Assembly (NCBI GenBank): GCA_012729335.1
Contig: JAAYDJ010000035.1
Location: 396,468 to 460,467 of the forward strand
Length of the DNA stretch: 64,000 bases
Direction: 5' to 3'
From: Bacteroidales bacterium
Lineage (GTDB): Bacteria; Bacteroidota; Bacteroidia; Bacteroidales; Prolixibacteraceae
In this document: one piece after another, positions 18,101 to 26,956 of the stretch
Position numbering within the stretch: the first letter of the stretch is position 1
Layout: every line of letters begins with the position of its first letter
The notes under the pieces: model-generated
Told to the model about the DNA's origin: nothing
The model's input: only the letters and a program-made list of their open reading frames with translations
Database searches by the model: none
Position numbers and translations under genes: made by a program

Positions 18101-19186
18101 ATGTTACGGATTGAAATGATGCCTGCGGAATATGGCGATTGTATCTGGATAGAATACGGGAAGCCTCAGGGCAGGACCTACCGGGTGCTGATTGACGGCG
18201 GACTGGCGGAGTGCGGGAAACTGCTGCGCAAGAGAATCAAGGCGTTGCCACCCGGGGAGAGGCGTTTTGACCTGGGGGTGGTCACCCATATCGACACCGA
18301 CCACATCAACGGCATGATCAATCTTCTCAGGGATCTTCCCGAAGGTTGCGGATTCGACTGTTTCTGGTTTAACGGCTATGACCAGATCAAGCCCGGTGGC
18401 ACCAAAGGAATAGCCCAGGGGATCGAGCTGAGCACTCTGCTGGCCGGCCTTGAAGCCAAAGAAAAGAGGAAATTCTGGAACAAACCCTTCCGGCGGAAGG
18501 CGGTAATGCTTCCTGATACAGGGGAACCACGGACGGTGACCCTCCGGGGGGGATTAAGGATGACGATCCTGGGGCCCAACTCCAGGGGGATTTCTGACCT
18601 TTTCACCGCGTGGGACAAGGTCGTCAGGGAATCACGGATGGTGCCCTTACCGGAAGAAGCCCCGGAAACATACAGGGAAGAAGAACCCTTTCCCGGAGAG
18701 GGCGCTGAGACCCTGTCGGTGGAAGAGCTGGCGGAATCGGATTTTACCCAGGACGACTCCCCATCAAACGGCAGCAGTATTGTGTTGCTGGCCGAATATG
18801 GCGAGGAAAGCGTGCTCCTCACCGGGGATGCCTTTCCGGGAGACATCGTAAAGGGAATCCGGCGGATCCTTCCTGCCGGGGAGAAACTGCCGCTGACCGC
18901 CTTTAAGGTGCCTCATCACGGCAGCCGCAACAACAACAACAATGCGCTTTTCGATGCCGTCAACTGCCGGAGCTACATGGTGTCAACCAACGGCAAAAAG
19001 CACGGTCACCCCGACAGGGAGGGCATCGCCCGGATCCTGGTACACGGAACAGGGGATACCGCCCTCTATTTCAACTACAGCCATGAGGCTAACCTGGTAT
19101 GGTCAGATGACCGTCTGCAGAGCGACTACAGGTACAGGGCCTATTATGCCGGAAATGGCAACATGAAAATCGACCTGTCGGAATAA
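18101..19186 (+). CDS. MBL-fold metallo-hydrolase, ComEC/Rec2-like
   Basis: 361 residues, no signal peptide or membrane helix. The metal site is THIDTDHINGM (H63, D65, D67, H68); a later LLTGDAFPG Asp and KVPHHGSRNNNN His complete the beta-lactamase-fold set found in the C-terminal domain of ComEC. Stand-alone cytoplasmic members of this branch recur in bacterial conflict neighbourhoods with caspase, CHAT or trypsin-like proteins. Here a caspase/CHAT block lies 17 kb away, too far to call one operon. A nuclease or phosphodiesterase activity is likely but unproven. A 35-residue acidic insert (EEAPETYREEEPFPGEGAET) precedes the conserved core half. Confidence 0.82.
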   Translation: MLRIEMMPAEYGDCIWIEYGKPQGRTYRVLIDGGLAECGKLLRKRIKALPPGERRFDLGVVTHIDTDHINGMINLLRDLPEGCGFDCFWFNGYDQIKPGGTKGIAQGIELSTLLAGLEAKEKRKFWNKPFRRKAVMLPDTGEPRTVTLRGGLRMTILGPNSRGISDLFTAWDKVVRESRMVPLPEEAPETYREEEPFPGEGAETLSVEELAESDFTQDDSPSNGSSIVLLAEYGEESVLLTGDAFPGDIVKGIRRILPAGEKLPLTAFKVPHHGSRNNNNNALFDAVNCRSYMVSTNGKKHGHPDREGIARILVHGTGDTALYFNYSHEANLVWSDDRLQSDYRYRAYYAGNGNMKIDLSE

Positions 19187-19268
19187 GAGACCAAAGTTGA
19201 GCCCTGCACCCCGGCAGCAACCATAAATGACGCACTGACCCGGAAGGCAATGATCCGGTCTCCGGAGG

Positions 19269-19751
19269 TCAGCCTCTGCCCCCCAGCCGGGAGAGGGAGC
19301 GCAGCTCATCGCGGACTTTTTCCGCTTTTACCCGGGTTTCCGTTCCGGGCGCGTTAAGCATGGCTTCACGACTCTTCTCCCCGGAAGGAAGGTCAAGCAT
19401 GGCATCAAGTTCCTCGGCCAGATCACCAGCCCGGGCGGTGAGAGCCCGTGAACGCTCATTGGCGGCATTGGCTTCATCGCGGGCCCGGGCCGCCTGCGCG
19501 TCAGCAGGGACCTTCCCGAAATAATAGCCCAGTACCACCCCCGCCAGACCCAGCAAAATCTGAAGAATCTCCTTGCCTTCAGCCAGCTTCTCTTCATCCC
19601 CCAGATCAATCAGCCCGAAGGTCCGGGCAATGAGAACCAGCGTAAACACCAGGATCATTATGCCAAGGATGGCCGTAACCACCTCCTTGACCAGTTGAAT
19701 CACTTGCTCCTGCGACCACTTGTTTGCTTTGGGTGCTTCTTGGTTTTCCAT
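19269..19751 (-). CDS. small two-helix membrane protein with coiled coil
   Basis: 160 residues not recognised as a named family. After a polar N-terminus, two membrane helices are seen: about 26-46 (AILGIMILVFTLVLIARTFG) and about 64-80 (ILLGLAGVVLGYYFG). An Ala/Arg/Glu-rich helical, probably coiled-coil, cytoplasmic tail follows (about 82-155). Such helix-helix-coil proteins often act as membrane-anchored partners. It converges on the MBL-fold gene (82-bp gap) and lies 137 bp after the CBM48-repeat gene on the same strand. AGAGAAAG precedes the ATG. Confidence 0.7.
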   Translation of the reverse strand: MENQEAPKANKWSQEQVIQLVKEVVTAILGIMILVFTLVLIARTFGLIDLGDEEKLAEGKEILQILLGLAGVVLGYYFGKVPADAQAARARDEANAANERSRALTARAGDLAEELDAMLDLPSGEKSREAMLNAPGTETRVKAEKVRDELRSLSRLGGRG

Positions 19752-19888
19752 AACTTTCTCTTTTCAGGTGTATCATTATCATCTCCGGAAACGGGAACAC
19801 TCCTATCTCAGCCTGATTTTTCGTTCATACCTCTTCCGGAATCCCTATTTAAATACAATTTACAACATTTATGGGTATGTCGGAGGGA

Positions 19889-21343
19889 TTATTTTCCGGC
19901 GGGGATCCAGAGCACGGAGTTTCCTGTACCGTGTTCGTTTTCTTCAAAGAGGGGATTGGCGGGGTCGAGGATCCACTGTCCGTCGACGATGAACTTGTAG
20001 GTATATTTTCCGGGTTGGAGGCGGACAGGGAACTTCCAGGAATTCCCTTCCCTGACCATGCGGTAGCCATCGGTATTCCAGCCATTAAAACTTCCGGCGA
20101 GAATAACGCTTTTGGCGCCGGCTGAGCCCTTCAATTCAAAGATATGATTGGCTTTCAGGGCAATGAAGGAATTTTCATAATCGCCGTGTCCCGTGGAGAA
20201 GGGATTGGTGGGATCGGTCATCCAGCGGCCATCGACGATGAATTTGTACTCGTAATTTCCGGCGGCCGTCACGTAGGGCAATCTCCACCCGGAGGCTGTT
20301 TTCTCCATGACCAGCTCGTTCCGGTCCCAGTGGTTAAAACTGCCGGTGAGCACCACCTTTTGGGCGTCGGTGAATCCATGCAGGGTGAAGAGAAAGGGTT
20401 CGCCGATTTCGAGGAAGGAGTTGCTGTATCCCTGGGCATCCTTGCGCTCCAAAGGGTTGGCAGGGTCGGTCATCCACTGGCCGTCGACCAGAAATTTATA
20501 GGCATAGGTACCTTCGCGCAGGTACACGGGAAGTGTCCATTCGCCGGAACCCTTTTCGAGGGCCACACCCCGGGGATTCCAGCCTGAGAAGTTTCCGGTG
20601 ACGACGACCGTGCGGGCTTTTTCGTAACCTTTCAGTCTGAAGGTGTGGTTGGTGCAGTAAACCACCGAATTCCAGGCGCCGGCACTTCCGCGTTCCCGGA
20701 GGCGGTTAACGGGATCGGTGGTCCATCGGCCGTCGATGATGTATTTATAGGCGTATTTTCCCGGGGTAAGTTCCAGGTCGATGATCCATCCCTTACCGGC
20801 GCGCCGCATGGGCGTACCCGAGGTACTCCAGCCGTTGAAGCTTCCGGAGATAAAAACGGACTGTGCTTTCTCGTAGCCGGGGAGGTAAAACTGGGCCCGG
20901 CTGCCGGTATAGACAAAGGCATTGCGGAGTTCCAGGTTATTGAAGCCCCAGACAGTTTCCGACACCTGGTCGCTTCCTTCGAAATCCATCCAGTCGTCGA
21001 TGAGCAGGAAAAGGTCGGAAGGGAGAGGTTCGGTGACCACACCTGCCGCCAGCGGTTTGGAGAGTTCCACGATGCCGGGGCCTGCGGTGGCCACCGTCCA
21101 GATCTCCCCGGCGGCTTCGATGCGGGTTTTACCGCTGTACACGGCGGCGACCAGCGTACTGTCCAGGTCAAAGAGTTCTCTGAGCTGTTGCTTCTCCTTC
21201 TCCGACCATTTCAGGTGAAGAGTGAAGACCAGCCTCCCGTCGTCCATGCGGCACACCTTGCCGGGGTCAATCTGGGCGCGTGCCATGCCCCTGGATCCCA
21301 GCATCACCGTGAGCACCAGTAAAATCATCCCCACGCTTCTCAT
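19889..21343 (-). CDS. exported protein with four CBM48/AMPK-type repeats
   Basis: 484 residues. Signal peptide about 1-23, an unassigned N-terminal domain about 25-148, then four glycogen-binding-like (E-set, CBM48/AMPK-beta) repeats at about 150-230, 234-314, 318-397 and 400-480. Each repeat has a GSFNGW/GNFSGW/GSFNHW turn, a K/R-Y-A/E/T-Y-K-F/Y-I/L-V/I-DG-x-W core, and a TDP/LDP-(A/T/V)N-(P/R) end. No catalytic domain is attached. The ATG overlaps the stop of the upstream protease gene (ATGA), so the two are translationally coupled. Binding of alpha-glucan is the family expectation, but the array could instead be a structural scaffold. Confidence 0.82.
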   Translation of the reverse strand: MRSVGMILLVLTVMLGSRGMARAQIDPGKVCRMDDGRLVFTLHLKWSEKEKQQLRELFDLDSTLVAAVYSGKTRIEAAGEIWTVATAGPGIVELSKPLAAGVVTEPLPSDLFLLIDDWMDFEGSDQVSETVWGFNNLELRNAFVYTGSRAQFYLPGYEKAQSVFISGSFNGWSTSGTPMRRAGKGWIIDLELTPGKYAYKYIIDGRWTTDPVNRLRERGSAGAWNSVVYCTNHTFRLKGYEKARTVVVTGNFSGWNPRGVALEKGSGEWTLPVYLREGTYAYKFLVDGQWMTDPANPLERKDAQGYSNSFLEIGEPFLFTLHGFTDAQKVVLTGSFNHWDRNELVMEKTASGWRLPYVTAAGNYEYKFIVDGRWMTDPTNPFSTGHGDYENSFIALKANHIFELKGSAGAKSVILAGSFNGWNTDGYRMVREGNSWKFPVRLQPGKYTYKFIVDGQWILDPANPLFEENEHGTGNSVLWIPAGK

Positions 21344-22419
21344 TCCTCTCCTCCTTTCACAAACCGGAAACCGGCTTCTTTGGTGACAAAATTAACGCAA
21401 ATCTCTCCGTTGCGGAAGAAGCTGAATCCCAGCACGCCATCAAGCGAGGTATTGTATACTTCCTCCAGGGCAAACAGAGAGGTCACCACCGTTTCCATAT
21501 TTTCGATTTTCCGGGTTCCCAGGGAGAAGTCGTTCATTTTTCCGAAGAGCACTTCTGAAGCCCCTGTACCGGCGCCCTTAAGGCTGGCCCTGCGGGTGAC
21601 TGCGATGGTGGCCAGCACGGTCTTGTGGGATGCACTGCTGATGACGTTGGTTTCTGCGGCTGTATCGAAACAGAAGTTCAGGCTTCTCCCGGCAATGGAT
21701 CCTTTGAGGAAGACCACATGGCCGTTTCCGGTCAGTTTCTGAAGGTGATCGGCCTTAAAGGGAGGTAAAACCCCGTTGTTTCTGCGGCCGACGGCATCGG
21801 TACGGAAGAGGGTGAGTTGCCCGTTGACGGGATCAAAGAGGATTTCAAACTTCTTCAGCAGGCTGAATCCCACCAATCCCAGAATTTTCACACCCCTGCG
21901 GTTTTCTATATGGGCCAGATCGGTCACCTCGGCCGTCAGTTTGTCGAAGACCATTCCTGCAAATTCCACCTTTCCGGCGGTAATCAGCTCCACGCTGCCC
22001 ACATCTCCGGTAATGCCTTTGGAAGAGACGCTACCCGAAGTGACGTGTTTCCGGAAATAGGTCCTGTTAAGCAGCAGATCCCGGGCGCCCGTATCGAAGA
22101 CCAGGTTGCCTGAGACGCCATCGATCACCGCCTCAATGAGGTAAAGGCGGCCTGCGCGTTTGAGCGGAATGACCAGGGGATCGGTATCGGGCAGGAGTGA
22201 CGGGGCAGGAACCGCAGGATAGGGAAAGACCGGAAATGGATACCGGGAAATCTCATCCTCAGAGACCAGGAAGGATTCCATTGCAGCCTCACGGAATGGA
22301 CGCTCATTTATACAGGGACCAGCTTTCCCGGGGGTGGAAAGCTCCTTTGCTCCCCCGGTCATGAGGAAGAAAAAAACCGCCAGAACTGGCAGAAAGTGCT
22401 TTCCCTTTGTGCCCGACAT
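21340..22419 (-). CDS. retropepsin-like aspartic protease, double domain
   Basis: 359 residues from ATG 22419. A GTG three codons earlier is possible, but the ATG gives MSGTKGKHFLPVLAVFFFLM, a signal sequence. Two aspartyl-protease half domains are seen: GNLVFDTGARDLLLNRTYF (Asp109) and LNFCFDTAAETNVISS (Asp252), where the second DTG has become DTA. Glycine-rich flaps (VKILGLVGFSLLKKFEI; LDGVLGFSFFRNGEI) follow each. It is probably periplasmic or surface-bound. The stop overlaps the ATG of the CBM48-repeat gene by 4 bp, suggesting a joint job. Substrate unknown. Confidence 0.82.
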   Translation of the reverse strand: MSGTKGKHFLPVLAVFFFLMTGGAKELSTPGKAGPCINERPFREAAMESFLVSEDEISRYPFPVFPYPAVPAPSLLPDTDPLVIPLKRAGRLYLIEAVIDGVSGNLVFDTGARDLLLNRTYFRKHVTSGSVSSKGITGDVGSVELITAGKVEFAGMVFDKLTAEVTDLAHIENRRGVKILGLVGFSLLKKFEILFDPVNGQLTLFRTDAVGRRNNGVLPPFKADHLQKLTGNGHVVFLKGSIAGRSLNFCFDTAAETNVISSASHKTVLATIAVTRRASLKGAGTGASEVLFGKMNDFSLGTRKIENMETVVTSLFALEEVYNTSLDGVLGFSFFRNGEICVNFVTKEAGFRFVKGGEE

Positions 22420-22478
22420 AAAAACCACTCATTCCAGATGCAATATACGGGAAAACATCATTTCAACTTCTTTTCAGG

Positions 22479-23663
22479 TTAGAAATCGCGCAGAACTAAG
22501 AAGGAGAGGTCCCATTGGTCCATCCATTCCAGGATAGGGAGGCCCTGGTGGAATTGGATGGGCAGCCACACATAGGTGGCGTCGATAGGTTTACGGGGAT
22601 TCCACCGGTCGGCCATAAAAATGAATGCGTCCTTCCTGTCTGCTACCGGAAGGATAAAGGTGCTTTGGGAGCGGAAGGTGAGGTCAGCATCAGGGCCGGT
22701 GCAGGGATTGGGGTGGCGGGTCCAGGGCCCCCAGATGGACGGGGCGGAGAGCAGGCGTGCCGCATTGGGGTCCCAGCCCGTGCATCCCGAGGTGATCATG
22801 AAGTATTTACCCTCCTTTTTGAAGATGGCCGGGGCTTCATTATGACCCCCCGGATCGATCCTGATCCATTTTCCGGTATATCCAAGGTAATCGTCGGTCA
22901 GTTCGGCCAGGTGAAGGGTGAGATTTTCCTCGGAAGCATAAATGTGGTAAGCCTTACCGTCGTCGTCGACATAAAGGGTCATATCGCGTGACATCTGTCC
23001 GCCGGCATGGTCGCGCCGCACGAAAAGCCCGTCAGACACCGCCTGGCGCCACTCGTCGGTCCACCATCTGGAAAAATCACCGGGTACAATGGCAGATGTG
23101 CGCTGCGCTTCGGTCATGTTCAGCGGCCAGTGGTTGGCATTGGGCCGGAGGGAACGCAGGTAGGTGTAAGGCCCCGTCACCCGGTCACTGACCGCGATCC
23201 CCACGCGGGCAGCGCTGTAACCCTGCCCTTTCAGTTCCAGATGGAAATAAAGGACGAACTTCCCGGTTGAGGGGTTGTACACCACCTTAGGCCGCTCCAT
23301 CACGCACCCTCTGACAATATCGCTCTGCGGGTCATCGCTCACCGACAGGACCACCCCCTCGTTTTTCCAGTGAACCAGGTCAGTGGAAGCGTAACAGGTA
23401 ATCCCCACAAGGGCTGCACTTGACCGTTCGCTTTTATGCTCTCCGAACCAGTAGTAAGTGTTGCTGTGGTACAGAATACCTCCACCATGGGCATTGATAT
23501 GGACACCCTCCTGGTCGGGCCAGGGCTTCCCGGGGTGAAACCCTGAAGAGGGGGAAGATTGGGCGAGCGCAGAGAAACCAGTCAAACAGATGCAAAGGAT
23601 CAGGAATAGGAACGCTGACAATGGGGTTTGCCGGAGAAAACCGGAACGGGTACTTACAGACAT
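22479..23663 (-). CDS. GH43-family glycoside hydrolase (galactanase-like)
   Basis: 394 residues from ATG 23663, with a long signal peptide ending near FSALA (34). The N-terminal blade HINAHGGGILYHSNTYYWFGEHKS resembles GH43 members acting on beta-1,3-galactan (subfamily 24/34 type) rather than arabinanases. Other blades: YASTDLVHWKNEGVVL, MERPKVVYNPSTGKFVLYFH, EAPAIFKKEGKYFMITSGCTGWDPN. The usual N-terminal Asp base of GH43 is not obvious at the expected place, as in some subfamily 24 enzymes. The protease gene follows after 59 bp. Subfamily assignment is tentative; GH43 fold is firm. Confidence 0.82.
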   Translation of the reverse strand: MSVSTRSGFLRQTPLSAFLFLILCICLTGFSALAQSSPSSGFHPGKPWPDQEGVHINAHGGGILYHSNTYYWFGEHKSERSSAALVGITCYASTDLVHWKNEGVVLSVSDDPQSDIVRGCVMERPKVVYNPSTGKFVLYFHLELKGQGYSAARVGIAVSDRVTGPYTYLRSLRPNANHWPLNMTEAQRTSAIVPGDFSRWWTDEWRQAVSDGLFVRRDHAGGQMSRDMTLYVDDDGKAYHIYASEENLTLHLAELTDDYLGYTGKWIRIDPGGHNEAPAIFKKEGKYFMITSGCTGWDPNAARLLSAPSIWGPWTRHPNPCTGPDADLTFRSQSTFILPVADRKDAFIFMADRWNPRKPIDATYVWLPIQFHQGLPILEWMDQWDLSFLVLRDF

Positions 23664-23698
23664 AATCAGAAAGGATAAAAAACTAACAACCATCTCGA

Positions 23699-23711
23699 AG
23701 CCCTAAAATTA
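23699..23711 (-). promoter_or_regulatory. 13-bp motif shared with the esterase/deacetylase gene
   Basis: Minus-strand TAATTTTAGGGCT, 36 nt before the GH43 ATG. The identical 13-mer occurs upstream of the SASA/deacetylase fusion at 35578-35590 in the same orientation. TAATTTTA is one mismatch from TAnnTTTG. It could be a shared promoter core or coincidence. Confidence 0.3.
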
Positions 23712-23776
23712 CTTCATAAAATTCATTTGCCAGTGAATTAAAACCCGATAAATGGGGGACAGGAATGGGAAGGCCT

Positions 23777-23808
23777 AAAAAAAAGCCACCCGCCTGGTGG
23801 CGGATGGC
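23777..23808 (-). terminator. terminator of the Ser/Arg-rich protein gene
   Basis: On the minus strand GCCATCCGCC-ACCA-GGCGGGTGGC (23808-23785) is followed by eight T residues. It lies about 50 nt after the stop codon of the minus-strand gene upstream. Confidence 0.9.
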
Positions 23809-23855
23809 CTGTGATTTATGGAGATGGTATTGCGCTGAACAAGCTGAAGGGATGG

Positions 23856-25496
23856 TTAGCGGCGACGGCTGCCGGAGGAAGATTCCTCCCTGGCTGAACC
23901 GCTGCTACGGGAGGAGCTTTTCACGGAAGAGGAGGAGCTTCTCTCCTGGGAGGAGCTTCTGCTGACGTTTCCACTGTTTCCATTGCTTCGGGATTCCGTG
24001 GGGCGGGTGGCCACTTTGGTACTCCCTGAGGATACCTGGGAGCGGGAGGAGACTCTACCGGAGGAGCTGCCTGAGGAAGACTCCTGCCTCACTGTGGTGG
24101 TCGTACGGGGAGCCGTTTCCGTACGGGTACGGGGCGCGGAGTAGGTTTCTGAGCTCCGGGTGGTGGTGGGCTGTGTGGCCGACTTTCCGGTCACCCCGGG
24201 AGCCGTCACTCCCGACTGCCTGGAGCGGCTCTCACCATTGACGGCGGGAGAAGCTTCCCTGGTGCCGGCAGGGCGGGTGGAAGCCGGGCGGGTATAGGTG
24301 GTCCCACTTTGGGCGGGGGCTGCAGTCCGGTTGGATTCCACCGCCTCGTTCCGGCCGGGGGTGGTACCTGATTCCACTCTTCCGGAAGTCTCCATGCGGG
24401 TGCCGGCGGTTCCGGCTTCGCGCCTGGTGCGGACAGCTTCCGTATCCTGACGGCCTCCGACGCTACCGCTGCGGAGTGTTCCGGCTTCATTGGCGGCGCG
24501 GGTGTTCACCGGGGTTTCCGACCTTCTGGCCGTAGCGGTGGAGGTAGCCCTCACCCTGGCGGTTTCGGGAACCGCGCTGCTCAACCTGTTGGCGGAAGCT
24601 TCACGGGTGCCGGCGTTGACCCGGGTCCGGTTGCTTTCGGTAGCCACCCTGGCATGCAGGGCCCTGCCTTGGTTCTGCAGTTCCGGACGGGAGTAGGTCT
24701 CCTTGTAGTAACCTTTCTTGATGTTCTTGTGGACGTCCTTCGACCAGTGCCTTACTCCCGCATAGTAGAAGTCATGGTACCTGTGGTAGCGGACATGGTT
24801 CCAGTGGCGGTAGTGGGCATAGTAGTGGTGGTTCCAGTGGGAGTGGTATCCGTAGTAGTAGTGCCAGTACCAGGGATTCCATGCGTGGTAGTAGGCGGGC
24901 CAGTAGCCCCAGTACCAGGGCGAATGCCAGGCGATGTATCCGGGATAGTAGATATGGCGGACCAGCGGCCAGGTGGCGACCTCCCATGCCGAGGTGGTGA
25001 TTACCGTCACCTGCACCTGAGGGGCAGGACGGCCGTAATAACCGGGATTGGGCGTTCCGGCGTAGTTGCTGTCGTAATAGGGCTCGACGATATAGTTCCG
25101 TCCATAGAGGGCTTCATCACCCACCAGCTGAATCTGCACCGATCCGTCGCGGAAACGCTCGACGATGAAGACCGCCACGTCCTGGCGGTGCTTGTTATTC
25201 AGTGCAACGCTTAACACGATGTTGTGGACCCTTCCGTCGACATAGTCGGTCACGTTGATGTAATCGACCAGGCGGTCGCCATTGAGATCAAGGTTATTGA
25301 TCCCCATGTCTTCGCTGTTGAGGTCTCTTTCGAAGCCTTCGAGGGTTTCAGACTCCTGGAAGAGCTTCATGGTGGCATAGAGATTCAGGTTGTCGCCCGG
25401 GAGACCCAGGTAATCCTCCCGCCAGTCCTGGGCCTGGACTGTAGTCGCGGTGGCCATCAGGATCGCGAGAAGTGCGGTGGTGAATAAAGCTTTCAT
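23856..25496 (-). CDS. exported aromatic-rich then Ser/Arg-rich protein
   Basis: 546 residues, no named family recognised. Signal peptide 1-22 (ends VQAQ). Residues about 25-140 form a compact domain with a dockerin-like calcium loop, NNLDLNGDRLVDYINVTDYV. About 165-270 is extraordinarily rich in Tyr, Trp and His (WYWGYWPAYYHAWNPWYWHY). The rest, about 280-546, is low-complexity Arg/Thr/Ser/Glu, ending in SGSAREESSSGSRRR. The layout suggests a secreted or surface structural/adhesive protein; the tail would be disordered and positively charged. It is a monocistronic unit with its own strong terminator. Confidence 0.75.
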   Translation of the reverse strand: MKALFTTALLAILMATATTVQAQDWREDYLGLPGDNLNLYATMKLFQESETLEGFERDLNSEDMGINNLDLNGDRLVDYINVTDYVDGRVHNIVLSVALNNKHRQDVAVFIVERFRDGSVQIQLVGDEALYGRNYIVEPYYDSNYAGTPNPGYYGRPAPQVQVTVITTSAWEVATWPLVRHIYYPGYIAWHSPWYWGYWPAYYHAWNPWYWHYYYGYHSHWNHHYYAHYRHWNHVRYHRYHDFYYAGVRHWSKDVHKNIKKGYYKETYSRPELQNQGRALHARVATESNRTRVNAGTREASANRLSSAVPETARVRATSTATARRSETPVNTRAANEAGTLRSGSVGGRQDTEAVRTRREAGTAGTRMETSGRVESGTTPGRNEAVESNRTAAPAQSGTTYTRPASTRPAGTREASPAVNGESRSRQSGVTAPGVTGKSATQPTTTRSSETYSAPRTRTETAPRTTTTVRQESSSGSSSGRVSSRSQVSSGSTKVATRPTESRSNGNSGNVSRSSSQERSSSSSVKSSSRSSGSAREESSSGSRRR

Positions 25497-25779
25497 TTTG
25501 TTTATTGTTACTGAAGAACCATCTCTTCACTGGTGTTATGTCAAAAGGCGTACCAAACCCGATTTTTCCACCGGCAAAGGGAAGCCGTTCCCCGGTTCCG
25601 GGTAATATTTTCCAATTTTTTGACGTCTGCGAAGTGCGGGCTGTTTGGGAGGAACATACCACGGTACGTAAAGAAGTCAGGTTTCATTCCGTCATGGCTA
25701 TTTCATGATCAGTTGAACGGTCAAAACAAATATTGTGGTCTCACCTGCGATTTTATTCGCAATTGCAAAATCAATCCTT

Positions 25780-25787
25780 TACCTTTG
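25780..25787 (+). promoter_or_regulatory. -7 box of the DUF1801 gene
   Basis: TACCTTTG, exact match. The first ATG after it (25794) opens a four-codon ORF, MSNK, whose TGA overlaps the ATG of the DUF1801 gene (ATGA at 25805). So a minimal upstream ORF is coupled to the gene. Confidence 0.5.
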
Positions 25788-25804
25788 AAAAAAATGAGCA
25801 ATAA

Positions 25805-26161
25805 ATGAATCCCGTTGAACAGTATATACATGGTTTTCCGGAAGAGGTGCGGATCAGGTTATGGCAGGTAAGGGACACCATTCTGAAAGCGGCACCCGGG
25901 GCGGAAGAGACTTTTGCATACATGATGCCTGCCTACCGGTTAAAGGGACCCTTGGTCTATTTTGCCGGATTTGGCAAGCATATCGGCTTTTACCCCACCC
26001 CCTCCGGAATCGAAGCATTCAAAGAGGAGATCTCCGGCTACAAATATGCCAAAGGATCGGTACAGTTCCCGCACCACAAGCCCCTGCCCCTCGACCTGAT
26101 CCGGCGGATCACCGAATTCCGGGTCAGGGAAAACCTGATCGGTTTGCACAAAAAATCCTGA
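25805..26161 (+). CDS. DUF1801/YdhG-like protein
   Basis: 118-residue cytoplasmic protein. MNPVEQYIHGFPEEVRIRLWQVRDTILKAAPGAEETFAYMMPAY and FAGFGKHIGFYPTPSGIEAF are typical of the DUF1801 (YdhG/YjbR-like) family. This is a complete paralogue-type member of the family cut at position 1 of the window. No enzymatic function is established for the family. A tiny upstream ORF ends on its start codon. Confidence 0.85.
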   Translation: MNPVEQYIHGFPEEVRIRLWQVRDTILKAAPGAEETFAYMMPAYRLKGPLVYFAGFGKHIGFYPTPSGIEAFKEEISGYKYAKGSVQFPHHKPLPLDLIRRITEFRVRENLIGLHKKS

Positions 26162-26195
26162 TTATAAAAGAGCTTTCCGGCAGTTGGGAGGACAT

Positions 26196-26225
26196 AAAAA
26201 GCCCCGGGGATTTCCCTGCCGGGGC
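26196..26225 (-). terminator. terminator of the VWA gene
   Basis: On the minus strand GCCCCGG (26225-26219) pairs with CCGGGGC (26207-26201), followed by TTTTTAT. It lies 80 nt beyond the stop codon of the VWA gene. Its plus-strand side has no T tract. Confidence 0.8.
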
Positions 26226-26305
26226 ACTGAATACTTCAGGTGAGTAGTCCCTGGATGAGTAGTCCCAATTAACTACACTATCCTGTTTGTGATGAATATT
26301 CTGTT

Positions 26306-26956
26306 TTAAATGCTTGCGGTGTTGTCCTCCTCGTTGTAGAAGTCCTTTTTGAAATCCTCCTTGTTTCTGATTTTCTGGCTGTAGTTCATGCGGGCGCGTT
26401 TCTCCTTTTCGAACATCTGCTTCATGTCAGCATCGTTGGCCTGGTAAGACATGGTGTTGGTGATGGAGATCTTCAGGGCAAAGTCGACCACATCGTGGTT
26501 GGCCCCGATGTAGGTGAAAGTCCAGTTTTTCAACGACAGCTCGTCGACCAGCTTTTTGACGACCTCCCCTGAAAACTCCCTGCTGGCATTCTCCATGCCA
26601 TCGGTCAGGATGGTCACCAGCACATTGTAGTCGGAGAGTGATTCCGTTTCCGCCTTCATCTTCAGCAGGGAAAGGCCCATGGCATCAAAAAGGGGGGTCA
26701 TGGAGTCAGGCTGGTACTTTTTAGCATCAATCTGCTCCAGTTTTTTGACCGGTTCGTTGAGGAGCAAGGTTTTGATGCCCAGTCCGTTAAAAGTGACCAG
26801 GGAGATGAAGTGTTCCTGTTCCGGGAACTGTTGCTCCATCCCTTTGACGGTCTGGACCACCTCATTGAAGCCGCTGATGGTGGCTTGTTTGATGGATTGC
26901 ATTGATCCGCTTTCATCGAGGATGATCAAGTTGAATACCTGGTGTTTTTGTTCCAT
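26306..26956 (-). CDS. VWA-domain protein
   Basis: 216 residues, no signal peptide. A single von Willebrand A domain with a complete metal-ion-dependent adhesion site: DESGS (D14, S16, S18), the MTPLFDA threonine and TDGMENAS Asp. Such cytoplasmic stand-alone VWA proteins resemble the TerY-like group and usually work with a partner (kinase, phosphatase, AAA ATPase). None lies next to it here. The C-terminus is a charged tail (FEKEKRARMNYSQKIRNKED). Transcription probably starts near 27190, giving an unusually long leader of about 235 nt. Confidence 0.85.
   Translation of the reverse strand: MEQKHQVFNLIILDESGSMQSIKQATISGFNEVVQTVKGMEQQFPEQEHFISLVTFNGLGIKTLLLNEPVKKLEQIDAKKYQPDSMTPLFDAMGLSLLKMKAETESLSDYNVLVTILTDGMENASREFSGEVVKKLVDELSLKNWTFTYIGANHDVVDFALKISITNTMSYQANDADMKQMFEKEKRARMNYSQKIRNKEDFKKDFYNEEDNTASI

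Noticed and set aside
24001..24700. Frameshifted coding region in the Ser/Arg/Thr-rich tail
   Set aside because: The frame is open throughout and the low-complexity bias is consistent, so no frameshift is needed.
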